Positions 20,600 through 31,256 of a stretch of 64,000 nt of DNA are shown in pieces. The notes below the pieces were generated by a model that searched no databases, was not told the origin of the DNA, and saw only the letters and a list, made by a program, of their open reading frames with translations. The position numbers and the translations under genes are program-made. Within the stretch, counting starts at the first letter, position 1, and every line of letters begins with the position of its first letter. Location of the stretch: contig OY757010.1 in NCBI GenBank assembly GCA_963580285.1, positions 152,850,714 to 152,914,713 of the forward strand, given 5' to 3'. The DNA is from Lucinisca nassula (taxonomy: Eukaryota > Mollusca > Bivalvia > Lucinida > Lucinidae).

Positions 20600-21115
20600 A
20601 CTTATGGCTGAATTGGAGTTTAACACCCCAGTCAATACTATTAAGGGGAATGGGAGCACCTTCAGGGGAAGCAACTCCTGCAAAAATGGTTTTGTCTCCC
20701 ATGTCAATAGGGGTCAACTCTTAAAGGAAAGAATTTGCTTCAAATTCTTTTCTTTAAGAGTAGACCCCTTTTTCGCTATAGGAAAGTGAACAGGAAGTCC
20801 CGAAAGTTGACTCCCTTTGAAAACTGGCAGAAAAATGTGCTAGGTGTTCCCATTCCCCTTAAGGCCATGTTAAGCCAGTCAGTTTATCTAATTATACTTC
20901 TCTTTTCCTAGGCAGGCCTCTATAGCAGTTAGCCAGTTTAGTGCACAACTGAAAACTCCCCGTCTTGAATCCGCAGAAGGGAATGACTGTAGAAAATGTT
21001 TAATGATCCAATCTCCATGAAAGTATGCTGCCGACATGCTGAGGATCGAATCTGCATCCACCTAATCACCAGTTGGACGCATATCTGACTGAGCAACAAG
21101 GCCGACATTTCACTT
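20600..21115 (-). mobile_element. S1 SINE (minus) interrupted by a group F MITE
   Basis: Tail fragment GGAGTTTAACACCCCAGTCA at 20610-20640, then the MITE 20643-20862, then the rest of S1: CATGTTAAGCCAGTCAGTTT...GGCAGGCCTCTATAGCAG...GCAGAAGGGAATGAC and a degraded head near 21075-21105. Confidence 0.6.
20641..20864. mobile_element. Group F MITE (AAGGGGAATGGGA ends)
   Basis: TTAAGGGGAATGGGAGCACC on the left and AGGTGTTCCCATTCCCCTTA A on the right are inverted. Inside, AAAGAATTTGCTTC / GAAATTCTTTTCTTTAAG-type arms form a second palindrome. A second copy is at 40.20-40.45 kb. Confidence 0.75.
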
Positions 21116-21398
21116 TACTGAATACTGAATGACATTTGGCAATTGTAATACTAGTCAACATGTATAATGCATGTTAGTGATAGGGCAGCAATAGGTTCTT
21201 GGCGATATTATGAAGACATGAAATGACCTAAGCACTGCTGGAAAGAATGGCCAAATGGAGAACGAGTCGTCTAGTTGTGATATGTGGTGTGCGATACGAC
21301 TGATGAGTTATGGCTTTTTGTCCTACGGGTGGGTGCACATAATATAATTTTGTATGTCTAAAATGTCACATCAGTATCCCATTTCCAAAAGCTACATA

Positions 21399-22738
21399 CG
21401 AGCGATGTTTTCGAAAAGAATTGCTTATTTCTATCTGGAGACTTCAAATTTCAAGTTAGCCCAAAAGTGCTCATTTTATGCCCTCGAAGTACTTCCCGTG
21501 GCTAGAAATGCAAAGTTTCAGCCGATGTACCCACTTCTTGAAGGCGTTACGGTACGCTGATTTGGGCACAGTAATAAGGTACTAATGAATGGCAGATCCA
21601 AGTGCCTCTCGGGACTGGTATTTCCGCCCAGCAAGGAATTATTTCAATTTCGGAAACAAAAAGAAATCACATGTGGCAAGGTCTGGGGAATATGGGGGAT
21701 GAGGCAAAACAGTTACTTTTTCTTTCTTCAAAAACGCCGCAACTATTGTGGAGATATGAGCGGTTCCATTGTCATGTAGAAGACTGACATGTTTAAACCC
21801 AGTGGCAGGGCGTCGTTTCTGATAATACTTTTTCAGTTTCTTCCGTACTACGTCTGTGGGGTACTTTCCGGTAATACTTTTGCCCTTTTTCACTGGCACT
21901 TTTATTGCGACTCCTTCACCAGAGAAGAAGATTGCATACAAAACCTTCTTTGTACTCAAAGAACATTTGGCAAATTATTGGGCGTTTGCTGTGTTTAGTG
22001 GCCCAGATCTTATTGCTAACCTTTCTGACGGGCTCAAAATAATGGACCTTGGTTTCATCCTGTGACGACATTGGCAAACTGCTTTTTGTCATATTTTGGA
22101 AACATTTGAAGCAGCTTTTTGGCCACTTTAACCCGTTGCCCCTTTTGCTCATCAGTCAACAGATGTGGCACTCATCTAGCAGAAATCTTTCTGACTTTCA
22201 AATGCTTCTTCAAAATCAGCTGAACCATTGATAGTGATATGCCTACCTTTCATGCAATATCACGAACTGTAAATCTGGCATCTGCTTCAATGATTTCCCT
22301 TATTTTGGAAATGATTTCTTGAAGAGATGCAGATTTTGGCCTACCTGATTCGGTGCATTTTTGATGGACTCAACACCAGACTCAAATTTCTTTTTCCACC
22401 GCCGAACTGTGTCATAAGACACACAAGCAGGTCCAAAAGCAGTAGAAATTTCTGTCATCAGCTTCTTCAAAGAACAACCAAGTTGTGAGCAAGCTTTGAT
22501 ATAAGCCCGTATTTCATCTTTTTAGTTGACGCTTCTACGAACTATTTTTACTGCAGTGGTCAATGACTGTGTGTATTCAAATGACAAATTTTATGTCTTA
22601 CACTTAGTCTAACATGTACACTTATACACCATTGTGTAGATATTGAATAGCCCTAAACAAATATATATTGGTTTTGATCGTGCCCCCCGTGGATATCGAG
22701 TTAGAAGACAATAAGCAATTCTTTTCGAACATCCCTCG
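21399..22738 (-). mobile_element. Mariner transposon, complete but inactive
   Basis: Both ends carry CGAG(C/G)GATGTT..CGAAAAGAATTGCTTATT in inverted orientation, each bordered by TA, the mariner target site. Length about 1.34 kb is normal for mariner. The interior encodes a broken mariner transposase on the minus strand. It lies in the intron between exons 12 and 13. Confidence 0.85.
21475..22540 (-). pseudogene. Mariner transposase pseudogene
   Basis: Recognisable pieces in order: helix-turn-helix region (TAFGPACVSYDTVRRWKKKF, near 22.4 kb), VHYFEPVRKVSNKIWATKHS (near 22.0 kb), LLHDNGTAHISTIVAAFLKK and LPHPPYSPDLATCDFFLFPK (about 21.65-21.78 kb), and a C-terminal stretch AYRNAFKKWVHRLKLCISSH. 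The HDN and YSPDLAxCDFFLFPKL motifs are those of the mariner D,D34D catalytic domain. At least one frameshift near 21.96 kb and several stops (e.g. before KDEIRAYI and in IH*YL) break it. Confidence 0.85.
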
Positions 22739-22798
22739 TATTTTCTAGTGTCTATAATAAATATGTCTACAATCTTTGAGGTGATATTGCAGCTCAAA

Positions 22799-23014
22799 TT
22801 AACCTTTTGTCCTGCTGAATAAATTAATTTAGCCAGACCCTTTTCTGACTTTCAACTGATCAGACTACTTAATGTAATTCATCCCACATATTCACAACCT
22901 TAATGTCAAACAGTGTAAATACTGATCAGATGGCTTCTTCAGAAGCCATTTGATCAGTATCTACACTGTTTGCAAAAGGCAGAATGTATTCTGGTTCAGC
23001 AGGACAAGGTTTAA
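22799..23014. mobile_element. TTAA-flanked palindromic MITE (group C)
   Basis: TTAA 22799-22802 then CCTTTTGTCCTGCTG. Palindrome ACTGATCAGATGGCTTCTTC / AGAAGCCATTTGATCAGT at 22915-22965. Right end CAGCAGGACAAGG then TTTAAA. Confidence 0.7.
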
Positions 23015-23131
23015 AAGCCCCTCGATTGTGGGGCAGATACTTTATATTATACTGAACTGGAACTTATCAAAACCAACGCATTCTAAAATATCAAGTCAGT
23101 GATACAAACTGCAGTAACCTACGTCCCTTAC

Positions 23132-23266
23132 CTTCAGTCTGAATTCTAGCTGAAGAACTAATGGAGTTAGCCATGTTGGTAGCTACACAAACATACTCGC
23201 CAAACTGATCTGCTCTGATCCCAGTTATCAACAGGGTGTAGTTGGGAAGTAAATTCATGTTGTTCT
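23132..23266 (-). CDS. IgSF gene exon 12: C-terminal half of an Ig domain
   Basis: 135 nt, phase 1 to 1, acceptor AAATTTCAG, donor G|GTAAGG. Encodes ENNMNLLPNYTLLITGIRAD QFGEYVCVATNMANSISSSA then RIQTE, with strand-F Y-V-C. It completes exon 11 in frame. A group P MITE begins about 18 bp upstream of its acceptor edge. Confidence 0.9.
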
Positions 23267-23283
23267 CTGAAATTTTACAATAA

Positions 23284-23582
23284 TATAGTCAAACTTCAAT
23301 GGCTCGAACACCTTTGGGACCACGAAAATCTGTTCGAGACAGGGGGTAGTTCGAGCCACTGAGGGTTACTGTCAGGAGGCATAACGAGATACTTTTTGAC
23401 ATCTTTTCGGTGTTCTATAATGAAAATGTATGCATACATTTGCAAGATAAAAGACTAAAATCTTCTTAATTATCCCCCATTTTTTCTTATTGTGAGGATT
23501 TTGCTAGGGACTCAAGAATGTGTTCGACTCATCCATGGTAAACGAGCCATCGGTGTTCGAGCCATCAAAGTTCTACTGTAAT
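23284..23582. mobile_element. Group P MITE lacking the central palindrome
   Basis: Ends TAGTCAAACTTCAATGGCTC and GAGCCATCAAAGTTCTACTG are inverted. Compared with 15.72 and 31.67 kb, the palindrome is missing: GAAAATGTATG is followed directly by CATACATTTGC. This is about the length expected if the hairpin was lost by slippage. Confidence 0.75.
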
Positions 23583-23689
23583 GTCAAATTTTTGAATTTT
23601 TTCCATACCTTCCCCCATCCCCTCAAGTCTTCCCCCATCCAATGCAGAAAAACACATCCGTTATAGATAATTCTGCTCTTCATGCCTCT

Positions 23690-23895
23690 GTTTTTTTGTT
23701 GTTTTTTTTTTTAGTTTAACAGCCTAGTCAACACTAATTAGGTCATATCAAGCAAGTCAATTTACCTAACCACACTTTACCTGTGCAGCCTTATACATAA
23801 GTGTGTAGCCAGTACAGTGCACATTCTTTCACAAGAAACTGACAACTGTCCTTCTTTCATCAGCAAAAAGGAAAGAATCACCAAAAAGCAATCTT
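23690..23895 (-). mobile_element. S1 SINE, 5'-truncated, minus orientation
   Basis: T-rich tail then TTTAACAGCCTAGTCAACAC TAATTAGGTCATATCAAG...CACTTTACCTGTGCAGCC...GAAACTGACAACTGTCC. The tRNA-like head is absent. Confidence 0.6.
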
Positions 23896-24214
23896 GAGGA
23901 ATGATAATGGCTCTGAATATGGCATTATCCAACATTTTGTGATATTTTTTCCTGTGCTCCAATCTAGGATTTTCCTAGTGCAACTTTGGGGCCGGTAATC
24001 GGCGCCTATTTTTCTCAATTTAGAGACAGATATTCCCTAATTTTAGAACCAATTTCCAAATTTCTGATGTTGTGCTACATTTTGATAAAAATTTCATGAA
24101 AACTGAACCAAAACTGACAAAGTTACAGCTCATTTTAATTCCCAACTATAAATATTAGCGAGCTGTTTTTCCCAAACCCAGCGGCCCCTGGACCCTGATT
24201 CTGAAGGGTAGGAA

Positions 24215-24300
24215 AATCCCTGCAATCATTGATTGTGGATGCTTGTTAGAACTACCTCACTGAGGTGGTTCTTACAAGTATACACCATCTATGTTTTAAC
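24215..24300. repeat. GAGGTGGTTCT palindrome
   Basis: GATTGTGGATGCTTGTTAGA ACTACCTCA pairs with TGAGGTGGTTCTTACAAGTA TACACCATC. It abuts the group C MITE that starts at the TTAA of 24296. Confidence 0.55.
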
Positions 24301-24508
24301 CCTTGTTCTGCTGAGTCCGGATATGCCTTTTCTTTGAAACAATGTAGATCCAGATCAGATGGCTTCTGAAGAAGCCATCTGATCAGGATCTACATTGTTT
24401 GTCATTCAGATTGTGAATTTGATGTAATAATTTGCTACAGGTAATCTGATTGGTTGTTAATCGGTAGTGGGTGTGGCATATATGAATATTCAGCAGGACA
24501 AGGGTTAA
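24296..24508. mobile_element. TTAA-flanked piggyBac-like palindromic MITE (group C)
   Basis: Clean case: TTAA, CCCTTGTTCTGCTG ... CAGCAGGACAAGGG, TTAA. The body between the TTAA sites is 205 bp, the same length as the copy at 31.26 kb. Central palindrome GATCCAGATCAGATGGCTTC / GAAGCCATCTGATCAGGATC. Confidence 0.8.
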
Positions 24509-24784
24509 CATTAAATGAGGAAAAACAATATTTAATTTTGTAAGCCCCACATTTCCATACAGAAAGTTGATTTAAAAGGGTGCTTCTTGCATGGACTTGT
24601 TAATGTGATGTAAAATACAATATCCTAAGAACAAACTGAACAAAAAGCATTTTGGATAAAAAGAAAGTAATTTGATTTCTACTAAAACACCATTAAATGT
24701 AAATCTGATTGTCATTACTACAAAGATAAAAACTTAAAAATGTTATGGCCAGAATTGGAAACAGAAGGTTGTCCATTATAATAT

Positions 24785-25265
24785 TTCTGCATATTTCTGT
24801 GTACAGCTGGTGTGCGAAGCGCAATGCTCCATGCCAGTGAGACTTGGCCATTGACAAAGCCAAACCTCCAAAGTCTGCAGTGGAATGACAGGGCAATACT
24901 CAGACATATCTGCAATGTCAAGTCTCAAGACACTGTCACCATCAGGCCCAGTGAGTTACTTGTGCAACTTGTCACTGAGGACCTGGACCTCATCCTGAAG
25001 GAGAGAAGGTGCCACTGGTATGGACATGTAGAATGCTCCAAGTGCAGTTAAGAACAGGTGGATGGAAAAAGTGGGCCTGTGAGGCCCAAGATGACCTGGA
25101 AGCAGCTGACAGAGAGATTGCAGACAGTGGAAGCTCTCGGCTATTGACCCTCATGATAGACACACCTGGAGATCTGGTGTGAAATCTACCATGCGTGCAG
25201 CAAGCCAGCTACCTTGAAAGGGGCCCACTTATGTGGATGTTGCCTCTGTACCTGAAAGTTAATAA
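24785..25265 (+). pseudogene. C-terminal fragment of a non-LTR retrotransposon reverse transcriptase
   Basis: The frame AGVRSAMLHASETWPLTKPN...LQWNDRAILRHICNVKSQ...EDLDLILKERRCHWYGHVEC is the region after the RT catalytic core in RTE/CR1-like LINE proteins (SETW..., ND..ILRHICNVK, LRWYGHV). Downstream, a second frame gives RPKMTWKQLTE, and wording like WRSGVKS fits the C-terminus. Stops and a frameshift separate the pieces, and no upstream RT or endonuclease is present. Confidence 0.75.
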
Positions 25266-27887
25266 ACAAGAGGCCCATGGGCCACAATGCTCACCAGATC
25301 TCAGGGGGCCACTACCCACTGGCAACAATGTATTTTAATTAACCATGGAAGCCCTGTGCCCAAGGATGCTACAGATAAAATTTGGACCCAATCAGATTCT
25401 GATGTCGCTTGAATGTGTTGTTGCAGGACAACAGATGACAATTAACAATTTCCCACCTTTGGCAACAAATAGGCCAAAAGGAACATTTCTATGAAAGTGT
25501 GACAAAATATCTTGAAAAGCATTAATGTCATTTTTCAATTTTCCCTATTATAAGTCAATGGAAACTCTTAACTTGCCATAACAAACAAATAAAAGAGTGA
25601 GTGTTTGAGTTTTAGGTACCACCAACAGCTAAGGTCATACGGACCTCAGTTTAAAGACTCATCCGAAAGTCTGGAGAACCCCGGGATCTATCCTGCGATC
25701 CCTGGTTTACAAGGCGAGTAGGGTTACCCATTACACTACGGAGGCTTCTAAACAAACTAAAGTGCCAAATTTAATAAACCTAGCTCAGGTGGACACTGCC
25801 CAATAGCAGCCATGTATTATAACATGATATGATTTAATCTACCAATTATAAAGTCTCCCAAACAAACCCCATACCCAAAGGAGCACCCATGTGGACTGTA
25901 TCTGATATATTAGGTGTTTTATAAAGTAGAGAGGGTGGAGCATGGACCCAATGGAGCCCTGGTTGGTGTCACTAAATGCGTCTTATCAAAAGGAACAGAG
26001 ACATATATATGTATGGTTTAGCAGTGGGGATATTTATGGTTCTGAGATGTAAGGCCTTTTCAGCAATGGAGGGATTCAGGCATGGCAGATCCCAGAAAAG
26101 CCCAAGATTGTTGTCACTAAATATGTCTTATCATAAGGACCAAGAGTATATATAGTTAAACGGTGGGGATCTGAATGGTTTCTGAGATATGAGGCCCTTT
26201 TATGAAGTGGCAGAGAAAGAAATGTCCCCTGTGGACCCCCTAAGCCTGGTGACTGAATGTGTCTAATAACAATGAACAAGAATATATGTGATTATGGGGT
26301 GGGGATTTGAATGGTTTCTGAGATATATGGCCTATTATAAAGTAGAGTCTTATCATAAGGAACAATAATATATTGGTAAAGGGGTGGGGATCTTAACGAG
26401 TTCTGAAATATATGGATTTTAATGAAGTAAAGGGGTGGGGCATGGCCCATGGCACCCTGGGGGACCCGCATGCTGGTGTCACTGATTGCATCCTATCATA
26501 AGGAACAAGAATATATTTGGTTTAGGGGTGGGGCTCAAAACAGTTTCTCAGCCATATGGTCTTTTGTGAAATCGAAGGATGGAGCATGGCCCTGGCGCAC
26601 CCCGGGTGACCCCTCGGTTGGTGTCACTGAATGTGTCTTATCATAAGGAACAAGAATATATATGGTTTAGGGGTGGGAATCTGTAAGGTTTCCGGAATAT
26701 TTGGCCTTTTATGAAGAGGAGGGGGTTGGGCATGGCCCCGGCACATCCCTGGGGCCCCCAAGTTGGTGTCACTGAATGCAACTTATCATAAGGAATGAGA
26801 ATATATATGGTTTAGGGGTGGGGATCTCAATGGTTTCTGAGATAAATGGCATTTTATGAAGTGGAGGGGGTGGGCCATGTCCCAGGCACATCCCGGGGGA
26901 CCCACAGGTTGGAGTCACTTAATGCGTCTTATCATAAGGAACAAGAATATATATGGTTTAGGGGTGGGGATCTCAATGGTTTCTGAGATAAATGGCATTT
27001 TATGAAGTGGAGGGGGTGGGGCATGTCCCAGGCACATCCCTGGGGACCTACAGGTTGGTGTCACTTAATGCGTCTTATCATAAGGAACAAGAATATATAT
27101 GGTTTAGGGGTGGGGATCTGTAAGGTTTCTGAGATATAAGGCATTTTATGAAGTGGAGGGGGCGGGGCGGGGCACGGCCCCGGCACAACCTAGGGGACCC
27201 CCAGGTGGACATAAAAGCATATGGCTAAGAGAAGTTTACTCAAGGAACACTTCTATGTAAGTTTGGTCAAAATATCTGCAACAAATTGGCAGTAAATGCC
27301 ATTATTCCGTTTTCCCCATTATAAGTCAATGGAAACTCTAAGTTGCCATAGCAACCAAACTAAAAGGCCAAATTTCATAAAAAAACACAAAACCTATAAA
27401 GGCAAAAAGGGTGAATATTTTTATAAAGTCTCTGCCTCCTAGAGCATATGGTTTCTGAGGAGATGATTTTTTAAGTTGTTTTTTTTTTTTCTATTTTTTT
27501 GCATTTTGGTTTCCATGGCAACCAATAAAAATGAGCAGTAGGCCTAAAATCATATGGCAGATAGTAGATTGCCTAAGGAACATTTCTATGAAAGTTTTGT
27601 CAAAATATCTGCAGAAGCTTGGCAGTAACTGCCATTTTTCAATTTTCCCCATTATAAGTCTATGGAAACTCTAAGTTGCCATAGCAACCAAACTAATGAG
27701 CCGATTTTCATAAAAAAAACACAAACTTTCAATCCCCCAGCCCAAGAATGCTACAGATAAAATTTGGGCCCAATCGGCCCAGTGGCTTCAGAGGAGATGT
27801 CGTTTGAAAGTGTTGACGCAGACGACGACGGACAACTGCCTATCCTATAAGCTCACAAGGAGCCTTCGGCTCTGGTGAGCTAAAAAT
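25264..27887 (+). mobile_element. Pearl/Helentron-like element with about nine ~146-bp core repeats
   Basis: Left end AAACAAGAGGCCCATGGGCC then ATGCTCACCAGA. Right end GACGACGACGGACAAC, hairpin GGAGCCTTCGGCTC, TGGTGAGCTAAAA; TCTGGTGAGC is inverted between the ends. Core units are marked by TCTTATCATAAGGAACAAGA (25980-27075), about 146 bp apart and G-rich on the plus strand. A SINE (25.59-25.75 kb) interrupts the left arm. The 27200-27780 part carries ATTATAAGTCAATGGAAACT twice, a second, longer-period repeat. Confidence 0.75.
25594..25748 (-). mobile_element. tRNA-derived SINE (family S5), nested
   Basis: Minus-strand reading: GCCTCCGTAGTGTAATGGGT AACCC...GGATCGCAGGATAGATCCCG, a tRNA-like head with A and B boxes, then TCCAGACTTTCGGATGAGTC and AGCTGTTGGTGG. 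It is an independent insertion within the pearl-like element. Confidence 0.7.
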
Positions 27888-28011
27888 CTGATGATGATGA
27901 TGATGCATATCTGAACCCACATCATGCTCATTTGAATAAATGCGGCATTTTATGTTATGGTGCAAGCATGTGTCTGTCCATCCATCAAACTTTCTCTCAG
28001 CTTTCGTCGTT
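27887..28011. other. Unassigned intron segment
   Basis: A (GAT)n run at 27893-27906, then CATCATGCTCATTTGAATAA ATGC. No domain in the short minus frame, despite its His run. Confidence 0.35.
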
Positions 28012-28456
28012 CCTTTTACTGGGGCCATTAGGAAGCCCTCCTCATCCAGCTTTCCATTGGTGATCAACAGGTTCACCCTGTTTTTGTTTGATTTGAGGTT
28101 TAACGTTCCCATCAACACTATTTACGTCATTTTGGAGACATTGCTTCCAACTTTGTGGCACTGAGATGAAATGACATCTCAATCCATGCTTTCCAATGAA
28201 ACCAATAGTGTTTATATACATTGCCAGGCTCAGGTCCTTTTACTGGGGCCATTAGGAAGCCCTCCTCATCCAGCTTTCCATTGGTGATCAACAGGTTTAC
28301 CCTGTTTTTGTTTGATTTGAGATTTAATGTCCCCATTAACACTATTTACATCATTTTGGAGACATTGCTTCCAACTTTGTGGCACTGAGATGAAATGACA
28401 TCTCAATCCATGCTTTCCAATGAAACCAATAGGGTTTATATACATTGTCAGGCTCA
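28012..28456. repeat. 224-bp direct tandem duplication containing S2 SINE sequence
   Basis: CCTTTTACTGGGGCCATTAG begins at 28012 and again at 28236, followed both times by GAAGCCCTCCTCATCCAGC and the start of a minus-strand S2 copy (TTTGTTTGATTTGAG...). The two units differ by only a few bases. Confidence 0.8.
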
Positions 28457-28552
28457 GACCTTCTAAGTAGTTTACCAGTACTCGTATGCAGTCAGTTTCA
28501 ACTCTGTGTGGAAGCATCATGCAGCCCAATCTATTTCTCCAACCCCCGATGG
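28310..28552 (-). mobile_element. S2 SINE with target-site duplication
   Basis: The minus-strand S2 body ends CCAATCTATTTCTCCAACCC. The flanks AGGTTTACCCTGT (before, near 28290) and GGTTCACCCTGT (after, near 28552) form a 12-bp near-perfect target-site duplication, as expected for a retroposed SINE. Confidence 0.72.
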
Positions 28553-28616
28553 TTCACCCTGTATAAATAGCCATTATTGCCAAATTCTACAAGGGCAACT
28601 GTACTGCAATAGCCCA

Positions 28617-28875
28617 GGACCCAGCTGTTCAAAGCATCATTAACCTAACAAGTTTGTAGCAGGTAAAAATTTTAACTGTTCAAGTACAATATTTAATACA
28701 GTGGCATTTTTGCTGAACAATGTGAGAAGCTTTTGCATTTGCCAAAGCTGCTCACATTTTTTCTTTTGCTGAACAAATGTGAACAGCTTTTGCATTTGCA
28801 AAAAGCTTTTCACATTTTTTCTGCAAAAATATAGTATATTTGCCATTTTTAATTATCAAATTTTTAATATTTTAA
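28617..28875. mobile_element. Group B MITE, right end truncated
   Basis: Left end GACCCAGCTGTTCAAAGCAT CATTAAC. Two tandem hairpin units TGTGA(G/A)(A/C)AGCTTTTGCATTTGC / AGCTTTTCACATTTT replace the usual single one. The right terminus is lost about 70 bp from exon 11. Confidence 0.65.
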
Positions 28876-28944
28876 CTAATGAGAAGTAAGTTTTGGGCAG
28901 CAGACCCCTGATACAGAAGGTTCTTGTTGCTTCCCAATATTTAC

Positions 28945-29079
28945 CTAGCACCAGGTGTCGGCCATCTTTGTTCCATTTCTGAGTCGGAACAGGATCACCA
29001 ATAGCAACACAATCAAGACTCACATCATCACCAATTCTGACTTTCTGACTGGTTGGTCTTACACTGAATGTGGGTGGCA
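28945..29079 (-). CDS. IgSF gene exon 11: N-terminal half of an Ig domain
   Basis: 135 nt, phase 1 to 1, donor G|GTAAAT. Encodes VPPTFSVRPTSQKVRIGDDV, Cys in SLDCVAIGDPVP, Trp in TQKWNKDG. The acceptor is ATTGCAG directly preceded by an (AT)n run, so there is almost no ordinary pyrimidine tract. Joins exon 12. Confidence 0.9.
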
Positions 29080-29082
29080 CTG

Positions 29083-29107
29083 CAATATATATATATATAT
29101 ATATATT
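29083..29107. repeat. (AT)n microsatellite abutting a splice acceptor
   Basis: About eleven AT units begin a few bases from the acceptor AG of exon 11, on the intron side. Confidence 0.9.
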
Positions 29108-29165
29108 TTGTTTTTTGAAGAGCATAAGTATATGAGCTGACCCAATAATAAGAGAAAAGGGGCCT

Positions 29166-29374
29166 TAACTCTCACCATGCTGAACTTGGATATATCCTAT
29201 TTCGAAAACAGTATAGATCCAGATCAGCTGGCTTCTCAGAAGCCAGCTGATCAGGATCTAGACTGTTTTGCATTCTGTTTCTGAATCCATAGTAAAAATC
29301 AAAATCATGCAACAAAAATGGCTGAAAATCTGGGGGAGTGTACCGTACTGAAATATTCAGCATGGTGAGGGCTA
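29166..29374. mobile_element. Palindromic MITE, group C variant
   Basis: Left AACTCTCACCATGCTGAA and right TTCAGCATGGTGAGGG are inverted. Palindrome GATCCAGATCAGCTGGCTTC / GAAGCCAGCTGATCAGGATC at 29216-29262. Its ends differ from CCCTTGTCCTGCTG although the inner palindrome is nearly the same. Confidence 0.7.
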
Positions 29375-29699
29375 ATGTTCTTCAACTGCCAATGAAACAG
29401 CTATCTAATAGCTAGATACATGAAGCTACTCCAAGGTCTTATCTACATATATGTGTGCAGCAAAGGCTCTGGGGAGACTGACAAGGAACATCGGACTCTT
29501 TGCTTGTCGCCTGTGCTATAAGTATCTTTTTCTCATCATCTGGCTCCTGTTACAAGTGAAGTCATTTTGTTTTCACATCTTGACATCCAACTATTGTTGC
29601 TCTTCTGAACATGAAAACGTTTCATACCTTCATCATAACCTTTTCCTGAATTTAACAATGTTCTAATACAATCTTTGTAGTTCTAAAGCAAAATAATTT

Positions 29700-30180
29700 T
29701 GAATCAAATGAAAACCGTCACCTGTTCAAAATATTTTGTAAGCCCATCAAGCTTATTAATGGTCAAAATGTTAGCTCTTAAGACATCGAGAAAAACTACA
29801 TCTGAAAATGTTATCTGCTAATGTCGTCTGCTGAATCTTCTTGCAAACTTTTTAAAAATATTTTTGCATACAGGCAAACAGTGTGGACTCAGATCAGACT
29901 GCTCCTAGAGGAGCAGTCTGATCTGGGTCCATACGGTTTGCAAAAACTAATTTCAAAGTACTTGGCAGATGACAAAGCAGACGACAACTGCCATGATTGG
30001 TATTTTATGGGTAAAACAAACCTAGGAAGTACACTATCTAATATATGGATATTTTACTGACAAAGAAAATCTGCTTATCTTTTACATTTGTAATAAAAAT
30101 ATTAGTTAATTTGCCACAATAAATCATCAAAAATTTAATGATAAAATAACTAATAACTTTGTAACTGGGCCCTTGTTAAT
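29700..30180. mobile_element. Group B-like remnant enclosing a GATC palindrome
   Basis: Outer parts resemble a degraded group B MITE (ACCTGTTCAAAATATTTTGT ... CTAATAACTTTGTAACTGGG). In the middle lies the palindrome AGACTGCTCCTAGAGGAGCA with flanking CAAACAGTGTGGACTCAGAT (29877-29942). The outer assignment is tentative. Confidence 0.4.
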
Positions 30181-30274
30181 TTCAGTGCAGATAGAAAACT
30201 GGATATCCTTGTCACCACTAGAAAGTCACTCTGAGAGTCTGTAGGACGGTTTGTTTTGTTTACAGTTTTGTAAT

Positions 30275-30602
30275 TACCGTATTCGCCCTAATTACTGCAC
30301 CGTGCGCTTAGTTTTTTCAAAATCGTGTCATAAAATTATGGTGAAAAATCTACCTAATTAGTGCACACTTGATACGAAAACAACAGCTTCCAAGATGATG
30401 CATACTGATATTTAATGGGACGGAAAAAGATACTTAAGCATTGCCTTCACTGTTGGAAGAAATAATGGTAAGTTTTTATAGATTTACTATGAGACCTTCA
30501 AGGGGAGATTACTGTAAAGTGTGTGCTTATGCATTTCCTTTTCAAAAATAGCTTTGGTGTGCGCTTATAGGAGCATGTGCGATAATTAGGGCGAATACGG
30601 TA
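30275..30602. mobile_element. MITE with ACCGTATTCGCCCTAATTA inverted ends (group I)
   Basis: ACCGTATTCGCCCTAATTA at 30276 and TAATTAGGGCGAATACGGT ending 30601, with TA at each border. A second inverted pair (GTGCGCTTA / GTGCGCTTAT-type) lies inside. 328 bp, non-coding. Confidence 0.8.
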
Positions 30603-30634
30603 GTTGATATTTATTATTCCTTTTAGCACCAATA

Positions 30635-30928
30635 CCGCTAGCTTCATTAGCTCTCTGAGATGCATGTCTGCTTGCTGATCAGGAGGTCCTAGGTTCGATA
30701 ACTGCCAGGTCAGCAACTTGCTTTCATGTAGATTGCTCATGAAATCTTTTCTAAGGTTATTCTCTCCTTTTTACTAATTCAAGAAAGGCAGTTGTCAGTT
30801 TCTGGCAAGAGAATGAGCACTGTACTGGTTATCTGCTTATGTATAAGCCTGGCCAGGCAGTGTGTTTAGGTAAACTGACTGGCTTGATATGGCCTAAATA
30901 GTGTTGACTTGGCCATTAACTCCAAATA
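30635..30928 (+). mobile_element. tRNA-derived SINE (family S1)
   Basis: Head TAGCTCTCTGAGATGCATGT ... GGAGGTCCTAGGTTCGATAA CTGCC keeps a B-box-like GGTTCGATA. Body CATGAAATCTTTTCTAAGGT ... CTTATGTATAAGCCTGGCCA and tail TTAACTCCAAATAAATAA. Confidence 0.7.
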
Positions 30929-30929
30929 A

Positions 30930-31255
30930 ATAATTTACATCGTTACCACCTTCTGGAAGAATGAGAGTGCTGAATGTTTTTCTTTCTGTAAATTGGTATG
31001 TAGTCATCTTGTTGGTTTCCCCTCAGTTCTATTACTGTACTCCGGTCCCTGACTGTGAATTTTGACAAACTATATTGCTACTCAAGAACAAAGTCTGCTA
31101 TCTAATGACAGTGATTTTTAGGTTAAAAAGAGTTTAAACGACAAGTCTTTTCAAAACATGTTGATGACAACAGATTTTGAAAGGCAGGTCCTTTGTAGGC
31201 AAGTTCACCTGTTTTCCAAGGACTTGTCTTTTCAAAATCTGTTTATCATAAAAAT
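30930..31255. other. Intron stretch without recognised element
   Basis: Contains two similar bits CAAGTCTTTTCAAAACATG and GACTTGTCTTTTCAAAATCT about 80 bp apart (31142 and 31222). No gene or known repeat seen. Confidence 0.35.
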
Positions 31256-31256
31256 G

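Noticed and set aside
25264..27887. Autonomous Helitron with Rep/helicase gene
   Set aside because: No long open frame or Rep/helicase motif is present; the element is made of repeats and is non-autonomous.
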